A stretch of DNA of 64,000 bases from NCBI RefSeq assembly GCF_027886425.1, contig NZ_CP115671.1, positions 558,001 through 622,000 of the forward strand. Direction: 5' to 3'. The stretch comes from Brevundimonas vesicularis (lineage in GTDB: Bacteria > Pseudomonadota > Alphaproteobacteria > Caulobacterales > Caulobacteraceae). Numbering within the stretch: the stretch's first letter is position 1; every line of letters starts with the position of its first letter. This document shows, one piece after another, positions 1-9,901 of this stretch. The notes under the pieces were generated by a model that made no database searches, was not told the DNA's origin, and saw only the letters and a list, made by a program, of their open reading frames with translations. Position numbers and translations under genes: made by a program.

Positions 1-152
1 TCCAGGACGCCCTGGCCGCCGCCATCCCCTTCCCCAGCCGTCTGGGCACGCCGGCCGACTATGCGTCGCTGGTGCTGGAGCTGGCGCGCAACGTCTACAT
101 CAACGGCGAATGCATCCGTCTGGACGGCGCCATCAGGCTGGCGCCGCGCTGA
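1..152 (+). CDS. Short-chain dehydrogenase/reductase, C-terminal end (partial)
   Basis: Only the last 49 residues are inside the window, read in frame from position 3 to the TGA at 150-152. The visible part includes FPSRLGTPADYASLV, then NVYINGECIRLDGAIR and a C-terminal LAPR. This is the tail of an NAD(P)-dependent SDR; the FP-R-G-P-Y and NGE-RLDGA-R pattern is typical of the 3-hydroxyacyl-CoA dehydrogenase type-2 (HSD10-like) branch, which oxidises 3-hydroxyacyl-CoA. The Rossmann nucleotide-binding and catalytic Tyr-Lys regions lie to the left of the window, so substrate assignment is inference. Confidence 0.75.
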   Translation, partial: QDALAAAIPFPSRLGTPADYASLVLELARNVYINGECIRLDGAIRLAPR

Positions 153-270
153 GGCGCGGGGGGTGTGAGCGGGACTTGATCGCTTTTTGCAAATTCTCTC
201 TTGCAGGACCGATCAACCCTCCGCTATACGCCCCCTCCTCGACGGGGAGCGCACCTAGCTCCTACGGAGT

Positions 271-342
271 GCGGGCGTAGCTCAGTGGTAGAGCACAACC
301 TTGCCAAGGTTGGGGTCGAGAGTTCGAATCTCTTCGCCCGCT
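271..342 (+). tRNA. tRNA-Gly (GCC)
   Basis: A full cloverleaf can be drawn: acceptor stem GCGGGCG/CGCCCGC, D arm GCTC/GAGC, anticodon stem CAACC/GGTTG with loop TTGCCAA (anticodon GCC at 303-305), T arm GAGAG/CTCTT with TTCGAAT, discriminator T at 342. The CCA at 343-345 is encoded in the DNA. Length is 72 nt without CCA. A rho-independent terminator follows at 366. Confidence 0.97.
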
Positions 343-365
343 CCAAGTCGAGACGAATAAAATCA

Positions 366-399
366 GGGGCCTGTCGGTTGCGGCAGGCCCCGATTTTTT
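366..399 (+). terminator. Rho-independent terminator after tRNA-Gly
   Basis: Eight-base-pair GC-rich stem GGGGCCTG (366-373) with CAGGCCCC (384-391), followed by GA and a run of six T. It ends the tRNA transcript and sits just before the convergent DUF3429 gene. Confidence 0.85.
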
Positions 400-419
400 G
401 CCCGATGCCTAAGATATTT

Positions 420-884
420 TCAGATCAGTCCGGCGACGAGCGTCAGCACGCCCAGACCGATTGACAGCGGCGCCCGCAGCGCCAGCCAGCCCTCGGGCGT
501 CAGACCGGCCGCCTTTAGCTTCAGATCGACCAGGACGCTGGCGGCGATGAAGACGCCCAGCACGACCAGCGACACGGCCGGGTCGGAGCCCGCCGCCCAA
601 ACGACGCTGGTCGCCAACGCGAGAAGCGAGGGCGCCACAGAGGCGGTCCAGACCCATTTGGGCGCCTTCACGCCCGTCGCGCCCGCCAGTCCCCACCAGA
701 CGCCGCCCAGAAAGCTGAAGATCAGGGCGGCGTAGGCGTAGGCCAGGCCGAGGGCGGCGGTCTGCTGGTCGGCATCGCCTGCAACAAGGACGACGACCGC
801 CGCCGCCTGGGGCAGCAGACCGGCGAAACCCAGTATGCGGGCGAGCGGCGGCAAGCGATGTCGGCCGGTGGGTTCAATCGTCAT
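420..884 (-). CDS. DUF3429 family integral membrane protein
   Basis: 154 residues with about five hydrophobic segments (roughly residues 14-36, 44-69, 77-97, 103-120 and 137-153). The FSFLGGVWWGLA stretch near residue 57 matches the conserved core of DUF3429 membrane proteins; the biochemical role of that family is unknown. It sits alone on the minus strand, convergent with tRNA-Gly and divergent from the DCC-photolyase pair. The ATG at 884 is preceded by a purine-rich but weak Shine-Dalgarno region. Confidence 0.8.
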   Translation of the reverse strand: MTIEPTGRHRLPPLARILGFAGLLPQAAAVVVLVAGDADQQTAALGLAYAYAALIFSFLGGVWWGLAGATGVKAPKWVWTASVAPSLLALATSVVWAAGSDPAVSLVVLGVFIAASVLVDLKLKAAGLTPEGWLALRAPLSIGLGVLTLVAGLI

Positions 885-979
885 CGGACACCTGTCGAGG
901 CGGGTTGCGATCCGGACTGTAGAGGACGCCCGTATAGGATGGCGAGCCCGTTCGCCGTCGCCGAGAGCCTTCGATCGTC

Positions 980-1336
980 ATGACTCCCTTACTTGTCTGG
1001 TACGATGGCGGCTGTCCCCTGTGCCGACGCGAGATCGCCCTGATGCGGCGGCTGGATCGACGCGGCGTGATCCGATTCGTGGATGTGTCGGACGGACAGA
1101 CAAGCTGCCCGCTGGATCGCGAGACGCTGCTGGCGCGATTCCACGCAACGGAGAACGGCAGGCTGTTGTCGGGCGCGGCGGCGTTCGCGGCGATGTGGCG
1201 GGCTATCCCGCTCTTGCGACCGCTGGGCCTGGCCGCACGCATCCCCTGGGTCCTTGCGGCGTTGGAGAGGGCGTACCGGGTGTTTCTGCGCCTGCGTCCT
1301 CGACTTCAGTCTCTCGCTCGCAAATGGGCCCGGTGA
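980..1336 (+). CDS. DCC (DUF393) family thiol-disulfide oxidoreductase-like protein
   Basis: 118 residues. Residues 8-18 read YDGGCPLCRRE, the D-x-x-C-P-x-C signature of the DCC/DUF393 family, whose members have a thioredoxin-like fold and a presumed redox CxxC. There is no signal peptide, so a cytoplasmic location is expected. The stop lies 12 nt before the photolyase start, so the two genes are very probably co-transcribed. DUF393 proteins often neighbour photolyase or DNA-repair genes, but their exact substrate is not known. The redox role here is inferred from the motif only. Confidence 0.82.
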   Translation: MTPLLVWYDGGCPLCRREIALMRRLDRRGVIRFVDVSDGQTSCPLDRETLLARFHATENGRLLSGAAAFAAMWRAIPLLRPLGLAARIPWVLAALERAYRVFLRLRPRLQSLARKWAR

Positions 1337-1348
1337 TAGGAATAACGC

Positions 1349-2887
1349 ATGTCCGTGCTTAGGCTGGTGCTGGGCGATCAGCTGTCGGACGACCTGTCGG
1401 CGCTGAAAGATCTGAACCCAGACGTCGACACGGTTCTGATGGCCGAGGTTCGCGACGAGGCGACCTATGTCCGGCATCACAAGCAGAAGCTGGCCCTAGT
1501 CTTCGCCGCCATGCGCAATCACGCCGAGCGGCTGAAGGGGCGGGGCGTCAATGTGCGCTATGTGCGGATCGACGATGCGGACAACAGCGGCTCGATCACC
1601 GGGGAACTGGCCCGGGCGCTGGACAAGGGCGCCCATGAGGCGGTGGTGATGACTGAATGCGGCGAATGGCGGCTGGCCGAGCACCTGGCCGCCTTTGCGG
1701 AAGGGGCGGAGCTGCCGGTCGAGATTCGCGAGGATCGCCGCTTCATCAGCAGCCACGACCGTTTTCGTCGCTGGGCCTCGGGCAAGTCGCAGCTGCGCAT
1801 GGAGTTCTTCTATCGCGAGATGCGCCGCGCGACGGGCATACTGATGGACGGCGATCAGCCGGAGGGCGGGCGCTGGAACTATGACGCCGAGAACCGCAAG
1901 AAGCTGGCCAAGGGCGTGACGCCGCCCGATCGCCTGCGCATTCCGGCCAACCCCGTAGCGCGCGAGGCGATGGCGGATGTGGAGCGGCTGTTCGGCGACC
2001 ATTTCGGATCGCTGGACGGGTTCGGCTGGGCCACGACGGCGGAGGAGGCGGAAGCTTCGCTGAAGCACTTCCTGAAGCATGTGCTGCCCTCATTCGGGGA
2101 CTGGCAGGATGCGATGGCGGAGGGTCAGCCGTGGATGTGGCACGGGCTTATCTCGACTTCGATCAACCTGGGCCTGCTGGACCCGCTGGATGTCTGCAAA
2201 CGCGCCGAGGCGGTCTATCGGGCAGGCAAGGCGCCGCTGAATGCGGTCGAAGGCTTCATCCGGCAAATCCTGGGATGGCGCGAGTTCGTGCGCGGAATCT
2301 ACTGGCTGAAGGCGCCGGAGTATCGGGCGCGCAACTTCCTGGAAGCGGACCGCAAGCTGCCCTGGTTCTACTGGTCCGGTGAGACCGACATGGCTTGTGT
2401 CGCCGATGTCGTGAAGACCACGCGCGACAACGCCTACGCCCACCACATCCAGCGGCTGATGGTGACGGGCAATCTGGCCTTGCTGCTGGGCGTGCATCCT
2501 GACCAGGTCGATGACTGGTACATGTGCGTCTATGCCGACGCCTATGAATGGGTCGAGATGCCCAATACGCGCGGCATGGCCCTGTTCGCCGATGGCGGCA
2601 TCGTGGGGTCCAAGCCGTATGCGGCCTCGGGGGCCTATATCGACAGGATGAGCGACTACTGCGGGGCGTGTCGGTATGACGTGAAGAGCAAGAGCGGCGA
2701 CGCGGCCTGTCCGTTCAACCGGCTGTACTGGGGCTTTCTGGAGCGCAATCGCGGCCGGCTGCGGGACAATGTGCGGCTGGCCATGCCCTACCGCACGCTG
2801 GAGAAGTTCGGGGAGGCCAAGCGCAAGGCCCTGGCGGCCGAGGCGGAGGCGTGCCGAACGCTGCTGGGCGCGACGCCGATCGATTGA
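1349..2887 (+). CDS. phrB: FeS bacterial cryptochrome/photolyase, (6-4) photolyase type
   Basis: 512 residues, the usual size for the FeS-BCP class (COG3046). The N-terminus has the RLVLGDQLS antenna-domain motif, followed by an alpha-helical FAD domain. Four cysteines fall at residues 350, 438, 441 and 454, the same positions as the four [4Fe-4S] ligands of Agrobacterium PhrB. This class repairs (6-4) photoproducts with FAD and 6,7-dimethyl-8-ribityllumazine as cofactors (family knowledge). The gene follows the DCC-family gene by 12 nt. Function as a (6-4) photolyase is a strong inference; a photoreceptor role in signalling cannot be excluded. Confidence 0.92.
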   Translation: MSVLRLVLGDQLSDDLSALKDLNPDVDTVLMAEVRDEATYVRHHKQKLALVFAAMRNHAERLKGRGVNVRYVRIDDADNSGSITGELARALDKGAHEAVVMTECGEWRLAEHLAAFAEGAELPVEIREDRRFISSHDRFRRWASGKSQLRMEFFYREMRRATGILMDGDQPEGGRWNYDAENRKKLAKGVTPPDRLRIPANPVAREAMADVERLFGDHFGSLDGFGWATTAEEAEASLKHFLKHVLPSFGDWQDAMAEGQPWMWHGLISTSINLGLLDPLDVCKRAEAVYRAGKAPLNAVEGFIRQILGWREFVRGIYWLKAPEYRARNFLEADRKLPWFYWSGETDMACVADVVKTTRDNAYAHHIQRLMVTGNLALLLGVHPDQVDDWYMCVYADAYEWVEMPNTRGMALFADGGIVGSKPYAASGAYIDRMSDYCGACRYDVKSKSGDAACPFNRLYWGFLERNRGRLRDNVRLAMPYRTLEKFGEAKRKALAAEAEACRTLLGATPID

Positions 2888-2954
2888 CCGTGGAACCACA
2901 GGCGCAGCGCGACCATTTGCCTTGCTGTTTCGTCCTGCTCGAAGAGGCCGCCCC

Positions 2955-3710
2955 GTGATCCTGCCCCGCCGTTCCGCCCTTGTCCTGGCCGCCGCCGTCG
3001 CGGCCTCGGCCCTGTCCGCCTGCGCCTACAACGAAGCCTTGGGCCGCAATCAGTTGCTGTTGGTGGACAACGCCGCCCTGTCGCAGCAGTCGACGGCGGC
3101 CTGGCGCGAGGCTATCGCCAAGCCAGGCGTGATGACGACCGGCGGCCAGGTCGACCGGATTCGGCGCGTCGGCGACCGTCTGGTCCAGGCGGCGGGGCTG
3201 GGCGGTCGGACCTGGGACTATGCGGTGTTCACGGAGGCCAGCCCCAACGCCTTCGTCCTGCCGTCCGGCCAGATCGGCGTGACAACCAGCCTTTTGGCCC
3301 TGGTCCAGAGTGACGACCAACTGGCCAGCGTGATCGGTCACGAAATCGGGCACGTCGTCGCTAACCATGCGGCCGAGCGCGCCTCGAACCAGACGGTGAC
3401 CAGCGTCGGTCTGGCGGCTGTCGGCGGGGCGGCGGGTCGCTATGGCGATGCGGTCAACGCCTATGGCGGTTTGGCCGCCCAGTACGGGCTGCTGCTGCCC
3501 TATTCACGGCGCGACGAGCTGGAGGCCGACCGTCTGGGCGTGGACTATATGGCCGGCGCCGGGTTCAAGCCGTCGCAGGCGGTCGCGCTGTGGCGGCTGA
3601 TGGCGGCGCAACGTCAGACCCAGACGCCGCAGTTCGCTTCGACCCACCCGTCGGATGCGACCCGGATCGAGGCGTTGCAGCAATATATCGCCAGCCGCGG
3701 CTGGAACTGA
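2955..3710 (+). CDS. M48 family metalloprotease, lipoprotein
   Basis: 251 residues from a GTG start at 2955. Longer in-frame readings upstream overlap the photolyase end and would spoil the signal peptide. Residues 1-22 form a lipoprotein signal with lipobox LSAC. The zinc motif HEIGHVVANH occurs near residue 130 and the third-ligand region DELEADRLG near residue 190, as in Oma1/LoiP/BepA-like M48 peptidases that act in the periplasm on misfolded envelope proteins. The C-terminal STHPSDATRIEAL is also typical of this family. No TPR domain follows, unlike BepA. Convergent with the small gene at 3711. Confidence 0.88.
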   Translation: MILPRRSALVLAAAVAASALSACAYNEALGRNQLLLVDNAALSQQSTAAWREAIAKPGVMTTGGQVDRIRRVGDRLVQAAGLGGRTWDYAVFTEASPNAFVLPSGQIGVTTSLLALVQSDDQLASVIGHEIGHVVANHAAERASNQTVTSVGLAAVGGAAGRYGDAVNAYGGLAAQYGLLLPYSRRDELEADRLGVDYMAGAGFKPSQAVALWRLMAAQRQTQTPQFASTHPSDATRIEALQQYIASRGWN

Positions 3711-3974
3711 TCAGACCCGGATGTCGAGGTAGGAGCCGGGGCGCATGATCCGCGGCTCCTCGCGCTGGGCCGGGGCGGGGGGCGCCTCCACCGGCCGGGC
3801 CGGGTTGGCGGTTCGGATCGTGGACATGACGGCGGCGGCCGGGACCGGCGGCTTGGGCGCCGCAGTCTGCTCCATTGCAGCGCGGAAGAAGGCCGCCTGG
3901 GCGCTGCGGGCGCTCGGCAGATCAAGGCCCTGGGCGGGCGTGTTCAGCGGCAGGCCGGGACGAATCGCGCTCAT
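3711..3974 (-). CDS. Small Pro/Ala-rich hypothetical protein
   Basis: 87 residues, start ATG at 3974. The sequence is rich in Pro, Ala and Arg, without a signal peptide or membrane segment. The N-terminus is SAIRPGLPLN and the C-terminus PGSYLDIRV. Its stop abuts the stop of the M48 gene with no gap. I do not recognise a family. Coding is supported by its neat fit between the M48 gene and the ccm cluster and by alphaproteobacterial codon use, but it could be a chance reading frame. Confidence 0.5.
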   Translation of the reverse strand: MSAIRPGLPLNTPAQGLDLPSARSAQAAFFRAAMEQTAAPKPPVPAAAVMSTIRTANPARPVEAPPAPAQREEPRIMRPGSYLDIRV

Positions 3975-4019
3975 ACCGACATGGTTAACGGAAACCCTCG
4001 AAAAAGGGTTAACGCGGCC

Positions 4020-4580
4020 TCACCGCTTGGTCGGTGCGGGACGAGGCGGGGCCTGCATGGAGGCGACCAGTCGGTCGATGTCGGCGTCGTCTAGCAGGGG
4101 GCCGGACTGTTTGGCGGTGATGCGCCCCATGGCGTCGACGGCGAAGGTCTCGGGCACGCCGGAGATGCCGAGGTCGAGGCCCGCGCGACCCTCGCGGTCC
4201 GCCAGCACCATCGAATAGGGATCGCCCAGTTCGTCGAGGAAGGCGCGAGTGGCGACCGGCTCGTCCTTGTAGGCGATGCCGACCACGGCGACGCCGCGCG
4301 CCTTCAGCGCCAGCAGCTTGGGGTGTTCGATCCGGCACGGCGCGCACCAGGAGGCGAACACATTGACCAGCATGGGCCGGCCGACGCCGGCGGTCTTCAG
4401 GTCCAGATTGCCCGGTCCCGCCTGGTCGCCCGACAGCAGGGGCAGGACCGTCTCGGGGATGGTCTGACCGACCAGGGCGTCGGGCTTGAAAGCCGGATCG
4501 CGCTTCAGCGACCACCCGACGAACAGGGCCGCCAGCGCCGCGAGGACCGCCAGCGGGATCAGGGCCAGCCAGCGGTTCAT
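4020..4580 (-). CDS. ccmG: Thiol:disulfide interchange protein CcmG/DsbE
   Basis: 186 residues from the ATG at 4580. A hydrophobic N-terminal anchor (residues 3-22) is followed by a thioredoxin fold with the active site SWCAPC and the cis-Pro region GVPETF. CcmG keeps apocytochrome c haem-binding cysteines reduced in the periplasm before haem ligation. The start overlaps the stop of ccmD by 4 nt, which fixes the start: a longer reading to 4685 would run through ccmD. It is the last gene of ccmABCDG. The ccmE, ccmF and ccmH genes are not in this window. Confidence 0.93.
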   Translation of the reverse strand: MNRWLALIPLAVLAALAALFVGWSLKRDPAFKPDALVGQTIPETVLPLLSGDQAGPGNLDLKTAGVGRPMLVNVFASWCAPCRIEHPKLLALKARGVAVVGIAYKDEPVATRAFLDELGDPYSMVLADREGRAGLDLGISGVPETFAVDAMGRITAKQSGPLLDDADIDRLVASMQAPPRPAPTKR

Positions 4581-4795
4581 TTCTCTTGTCCTAACGCGCT
4601 TCGCGCTGCTTGAGGACGTTTGGAATCCGCCCCTTCTGACGAGGGCGTTTGCTCTGGCTCCAGTCGCGCCAGTTCGCGCTTCCATTTGCGGGAGGCGACG
4701 ACGGCGCGGACGGTCAGGGCGGTCAGCACTAAGGCGCTGACGCCCCAGGCGGGCCAGACGAAGGCGGCGTAGGGGGTCATGTCGAGGTCGAGCAT
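4577..4795 (-). CDS. ccmD: Haem exporter protein CcmD
   Basis: 72 residues with one membrane span at about residues 8-30 (Y-A-F-V-W-P-A-W-G context) and a basic region after it, followed by a Glu/Ser/Pro tail. CcmD is a small membrane protein that helps release holo-CcmE from the CcmABC complex. It lies 4 nt after ccmC and overlaps ccmG by 4 nt. The N-terminal MTPYAAFVWPAWG is characteristic; start at 4795 or the internal ATG five codons later are both possible. Confidence 0.88.
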   Translation of the reverse strand: MLDLDMTPYAAFVWPAWGVSALVLTALTVRAVVASRKWKRELARLEPEQTPSSEGADSKRPQAARSALGQEK

Positions 4796-4799
4796 GGCG

Positions 4800-5519
4800 T
4801 CAGGCCTCCTGAGCCAACCGAGCGCGCAGGGTCATGACACGGCGGCGGCGGATCTCGGTGCGGATGGCTGTCAGCCACAGGGCCGCAAACAGCATCCCGT
4901 AGGCCGCCAGCATGGTCAGGAAGGGCGGCAGATAGACGGGGTCCAGCCCCGAGGAGCCAGGTGTAAGGAAGCTGGCGGGCTGATGCAGGGTGTTCCACCA
5001 ATCGACCGAGAATTTCACGATCGGCAGATTGATGAGGCCGACCAAACCCAGGACGGCGGCGGCGCGCCCGGCCTTTTGCTCGTCGTCGATCGAGGCTCTC
5101 AGCGCCATATAGCCGAGATAGAACAGAAACAGCACCAGCACGCTGGTCAGGCGCGCGTCCCACACCCACCAGGTCCCCCACATCGGCTGGCCCCACAGCG
5201 AGCCGGTGAACAGGGCCAGGGCCGTGAAAGCGGCGCCCGGCAGGGCGGCGGCGCGGGCGGCGGCGTCGGCCAGGGCGTGACGGAAGATCAGCGCAAAGAA
5301 GCTGGACACACCCAGCGCGGCATAGGCGCCCAGGCCTAGGGTGGCGGCAGGCACGTGGACGAACATGATCCGCACCGTGTCGCCCTGCTGATAATCGGCC
5401 GGAACGGTGAAGCTGAGCCAGGCGCCGACGCCCAGCAGCACGGCGGCGAGCCCCCACAGAACGGGCGTCAACGGGCCGGTGAAGGCCATGAAACGCTGCG
5501 GATTGGACAGGCCGAACAT
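4800..5519 (-). CDS. ccmC: Haem exporter/haem-handling protein CcmC
   Basis: 239 residues with six predicted membrane segments. The tryptophan-rich WWVWDARLTS motif (near residue 116) is the periplasmic haem-binding signature of the CcmC/CcmF haem-handling family, and conserved His residues flank it. CcmC presents haem to CcmE at the outer face of the inner membrane. It lies 39 nt after ccmB and 4 nt before ccmD in the same operon. Length is normal for the family. Confidence 0.95.
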   Translation of the reverse strand: MFGLSNPQRFMAFTGPLTPVLWGLAAVLLGVGAWLSFTVPADYQQGDTVRIMFVHVPAATLGLGAYAALGVSSFFALIFRHALADAAARAAALPGAAFTALALFTGSLWGQPMWGTWWVWDARLTSVLVLFLFYLGYMALRASIDDEQKAGRAAAVLGLVGLINLPIVKFSVDWWNTLHQPASFLTPGSSGLDPVYLPPFLTMLAAYGMLFAALWLTAIRTEIRRRRVMTLRARLAQEA

Positions 5520-5558
5520 CGGTTCAGCGCTTACGCGGCGAAGGGGCGGCGGGCAAGC

Positions 5559-6269
5559 TCACCCTTGCGCGTTGCGAACGGCGGCGGCCCCGGCGAAGGG
5601 CGCGACGACGGCGGCGAACAGCACGTAAGCGCACAGCAACGCCAACGCCGGGCCGACCGGCTGGCCTGATCCGGCGCGCTCCAGGGCGCCGGCGCCGAAG
5701 ACGACGGGGGGAATAAAGAGCGGCAGGACGACGACGGCGATCAGCAGCCCGCCACGCTTTGCGCCCAGCGCAAGGGCGGCGCCGAGCGCCCCGGTGAAGG
5801 CGAAGCCTGCGCCGCCGATCAGGGCGGTCAGTGCGACCAGCGGCGTCAGCGAAGCGGGCAGGCCAAGCGCCAGGGCGGCGACGGGGGCGGTCAGGGCAAG
5901 CGGCAGACCGACGGCGATCCACTGCGCCAGGGCCTTGATCAAGACGACCTGCTCCAGCGCCAGATGGCCGAGGGCCAGCAGATCCAGCGCCCCGTCCTCC
6001 ATGTCACGCTCGAACAGCCGCTCCAGCGACAGCAGGGAGGCCAGGGCGAGCGCCAACCACGCGACGCCGCCGGCGACGGGGCCGAGCGTGCGCGGATCGC
6101 CGCCGGCCGCCAGCGGCAGTATGGCGGTCAGACAGGCGAAGAAGCCGCACGCCAGCAAGGGGCCGCCGCCCCCGCCCCAGGCCAGATCCAGTTCGCGCTC
6201 CAGCAGCACGCGCGTCGCGCCGCGCAGGCCGGGCGGGCGCGGTTCCTGATCGACATCGCGGCGGCTCAC
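5559..6269 (-). CDS. ccmB: Haem exporter protein CcmB
   Basis: 236 residues, about six membrane spans. The soluble N-terminus holds LLERELDLAW and the LERLFERDMEDGALDLL stretch typical of CcmB. CcmB is the membrane subunit that works with the CcmA ATPase and CcmC in holo-CcmE release. The start overlaps the ccmA stop by 4 nt, indicating translational coupling. Confidence 0.94.
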   Translation of the reverse strand: MSRRDVDQEPRPPGLRGATRVLLERELDLAWGGGGGPLLACGFFACLTAILPLAAGGDPRTLGPVAGGVAWLALALASLLSLERLFERDMEDGALDLLALGHLALEQVVLIKALAQWIAVGLPLALTAPVAALALGLPASLTPLVALTALIGGAGFAFTGALGAALALGAKRGGLLIAVVVLPLFIPPVVFGAGALERAGSGQPVGPALALLCAYVLFAAVVAPFAGAAAVRNAQG

Positions 6270-6889
6270 TTCAGCGCCCCCAGATCGAGAGAGCGGGTCG
6301 GCAGCGGCAGGGGGTCGTGCACGGCGGCGACGATCAGGCCGTCGGCGTCCAGATGTCGCTGCATCTGTTCAGCGAAGGCTTCGCGCCAGCGGGCGTCCAG
6401 CGGCGCCATCGGTTCGTCCAGCAGCCACAAGGCGCGCGGCGATCCGACCAGCCGGCCCATGGCCAGGCGACGGCGCTGGCCGGCCGAAAGCCGCCGGACC
6501 TCCAGGTCCAGCAGAGGTTTCAGACCGAAAGCCTCGACGGCGTGGTCGACGCCGTACTGGGTGTGGCCCAACCAGTCGCACTGAAACCCCAGCTCTTCGC
6601 GCGCCGTGCGGCCGCCTTTCAGCCCGTCCAGATGACCGAGAAAATGGGTTTCGCGTCCACGCGCTTGGCGCTCGTCCAGCATATTGCCGTCGCCGTCCTG
6701 GAAGGCGACCGTGCCTGCGTCGGGGCGCAGCAGGCCGGCGATCGCGCGCAGCAGGCTGGTCTTGCCCGCCCCGTTTGCACCCGTCAGGGCCAGCACCTCG
6801 CCGGCGCGCAAGGTCAGGTCGAGACCGTCGAACAGTCGGCGCTCGCCGCGCGAGACGGTCAGGCCGGAGAGGGCGAGGGTGTGGATCAT
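6266..6889 (-). CDS. ccmA: Haem ABC exporter ATP-binding protein CcmA
   Basis: 207 residues. Walker A is GANGAGKTS near residue 36, the signature region is RRLSAGQRRRLAMGR, and Walker B is LWLLDEPM followed by an H-loop His (AAVHDP). CcmA is the ATPase that drives release of holo-CcmE from CcmC. It is the first gene of the operon ccmA-B-C-D-G, divergent from acnA with a 208-nt intergenic region. Confidence 0.95.
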   Translation of the reverse strand: MIHTLALSGLTVSRGERRLFDGLDLTLRAGEVLALTGANGAGKTSLLRAIAGLLRPDAGTVAFQDGDGNMLDERQARGRETHFLGHLDGLKGGRTAREELGFQCDWLGHTQYGVDHAVEAFGLKPLLDLEVRRLSAGQRRRLAMGRLVGSPRALWLLDEPMAPLDARWREAFAEQMQRHLDADGLIVAAVHDPLPLPTRSLDLGALK

Positions 6890-6930
6890 CGCGTTTCACC
6901 CGCCGCGCCAAATCTGCGAACCCTTCTCAA

Positions 6931-6953
6931 TGTCCACGTCAGGGGTGTGGACA
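6931..6953. promoter_or_regulatory. Inverted repeat in the ccmA-acnA intergenic region
   Basis: A perfect 7-bp inverted repeat, TGTCCAC (6931-6937) and GTGGACA (6947-6953), separated by 9 nt. It lies immediately upstream of a promoter-like sequence (TGGACG at 6956, GCTATAGG at 6977) that fits the Caulobacter housekeeping pattern TTGACGS-N10-14-GCTANAWC with 14 nt spacing. It could be a repressor or activator site controlling acnA. No known regulator is assigned. Confidence 0.45.
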
Positions 6954-6955
6954 CA

Positions 6956-6984
6956 TGGACGGTGCGGCGTGGCGGGGCTATAGG
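6956..6984 (+). promoter_or_regulatory. Candidate housekeeping promoter of acnA
   Basis: TGGACGG at 6956-6962, 14 nt, then GCTATAGG at 6977-6984. This resembles the Caulobacter sigma-73 consensus with one mismatch in the -35 and two at the end of the -10. It leaves a leader of about 105 nt before the acnA ATG. Confidence 0.4.
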
Positions 6985-7097
6985 CACGGTCGCCGCAGCA
7001 GGCTTTCGCCGCGCGCGCAGGGGCCCTGTGAGCCGCTGCGTCTGCCGCGCGAAGGCGCAACCGGATTGTCGGGCGGCGCTGACCAGAGGAACTCTCC

Positions 7098-9824
<2,727 letters not shown>

Positions 9825-9850
9825 GTCGCGGTTCGTCCAGACAAGAAAGA

Positions 9851-9880
9851 GGGCCGGCGGAGCGATCCGCCGGCCCTTTT
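9851..9880 (+). terminator. Rho-independent terminator of acnA
   Basis: Perfect 10-bp stem GGGCCGGCGG (9851-9860) with CCGCCGGCCC (9867-9876), 6-nt loop, followed by TTTT. The A-rich stretch before it means it may also stop the convergent dehydrogenase transcript. Confidence 0.9.
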
Positions 9881-9901
9881 CCGTTTGCCGAAAGGCGGTG
9901 G

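Noticed and set aside
201..464. A frame across tRNA-Gly
   Set aside because: It spans a clear tRNA and its terminator.
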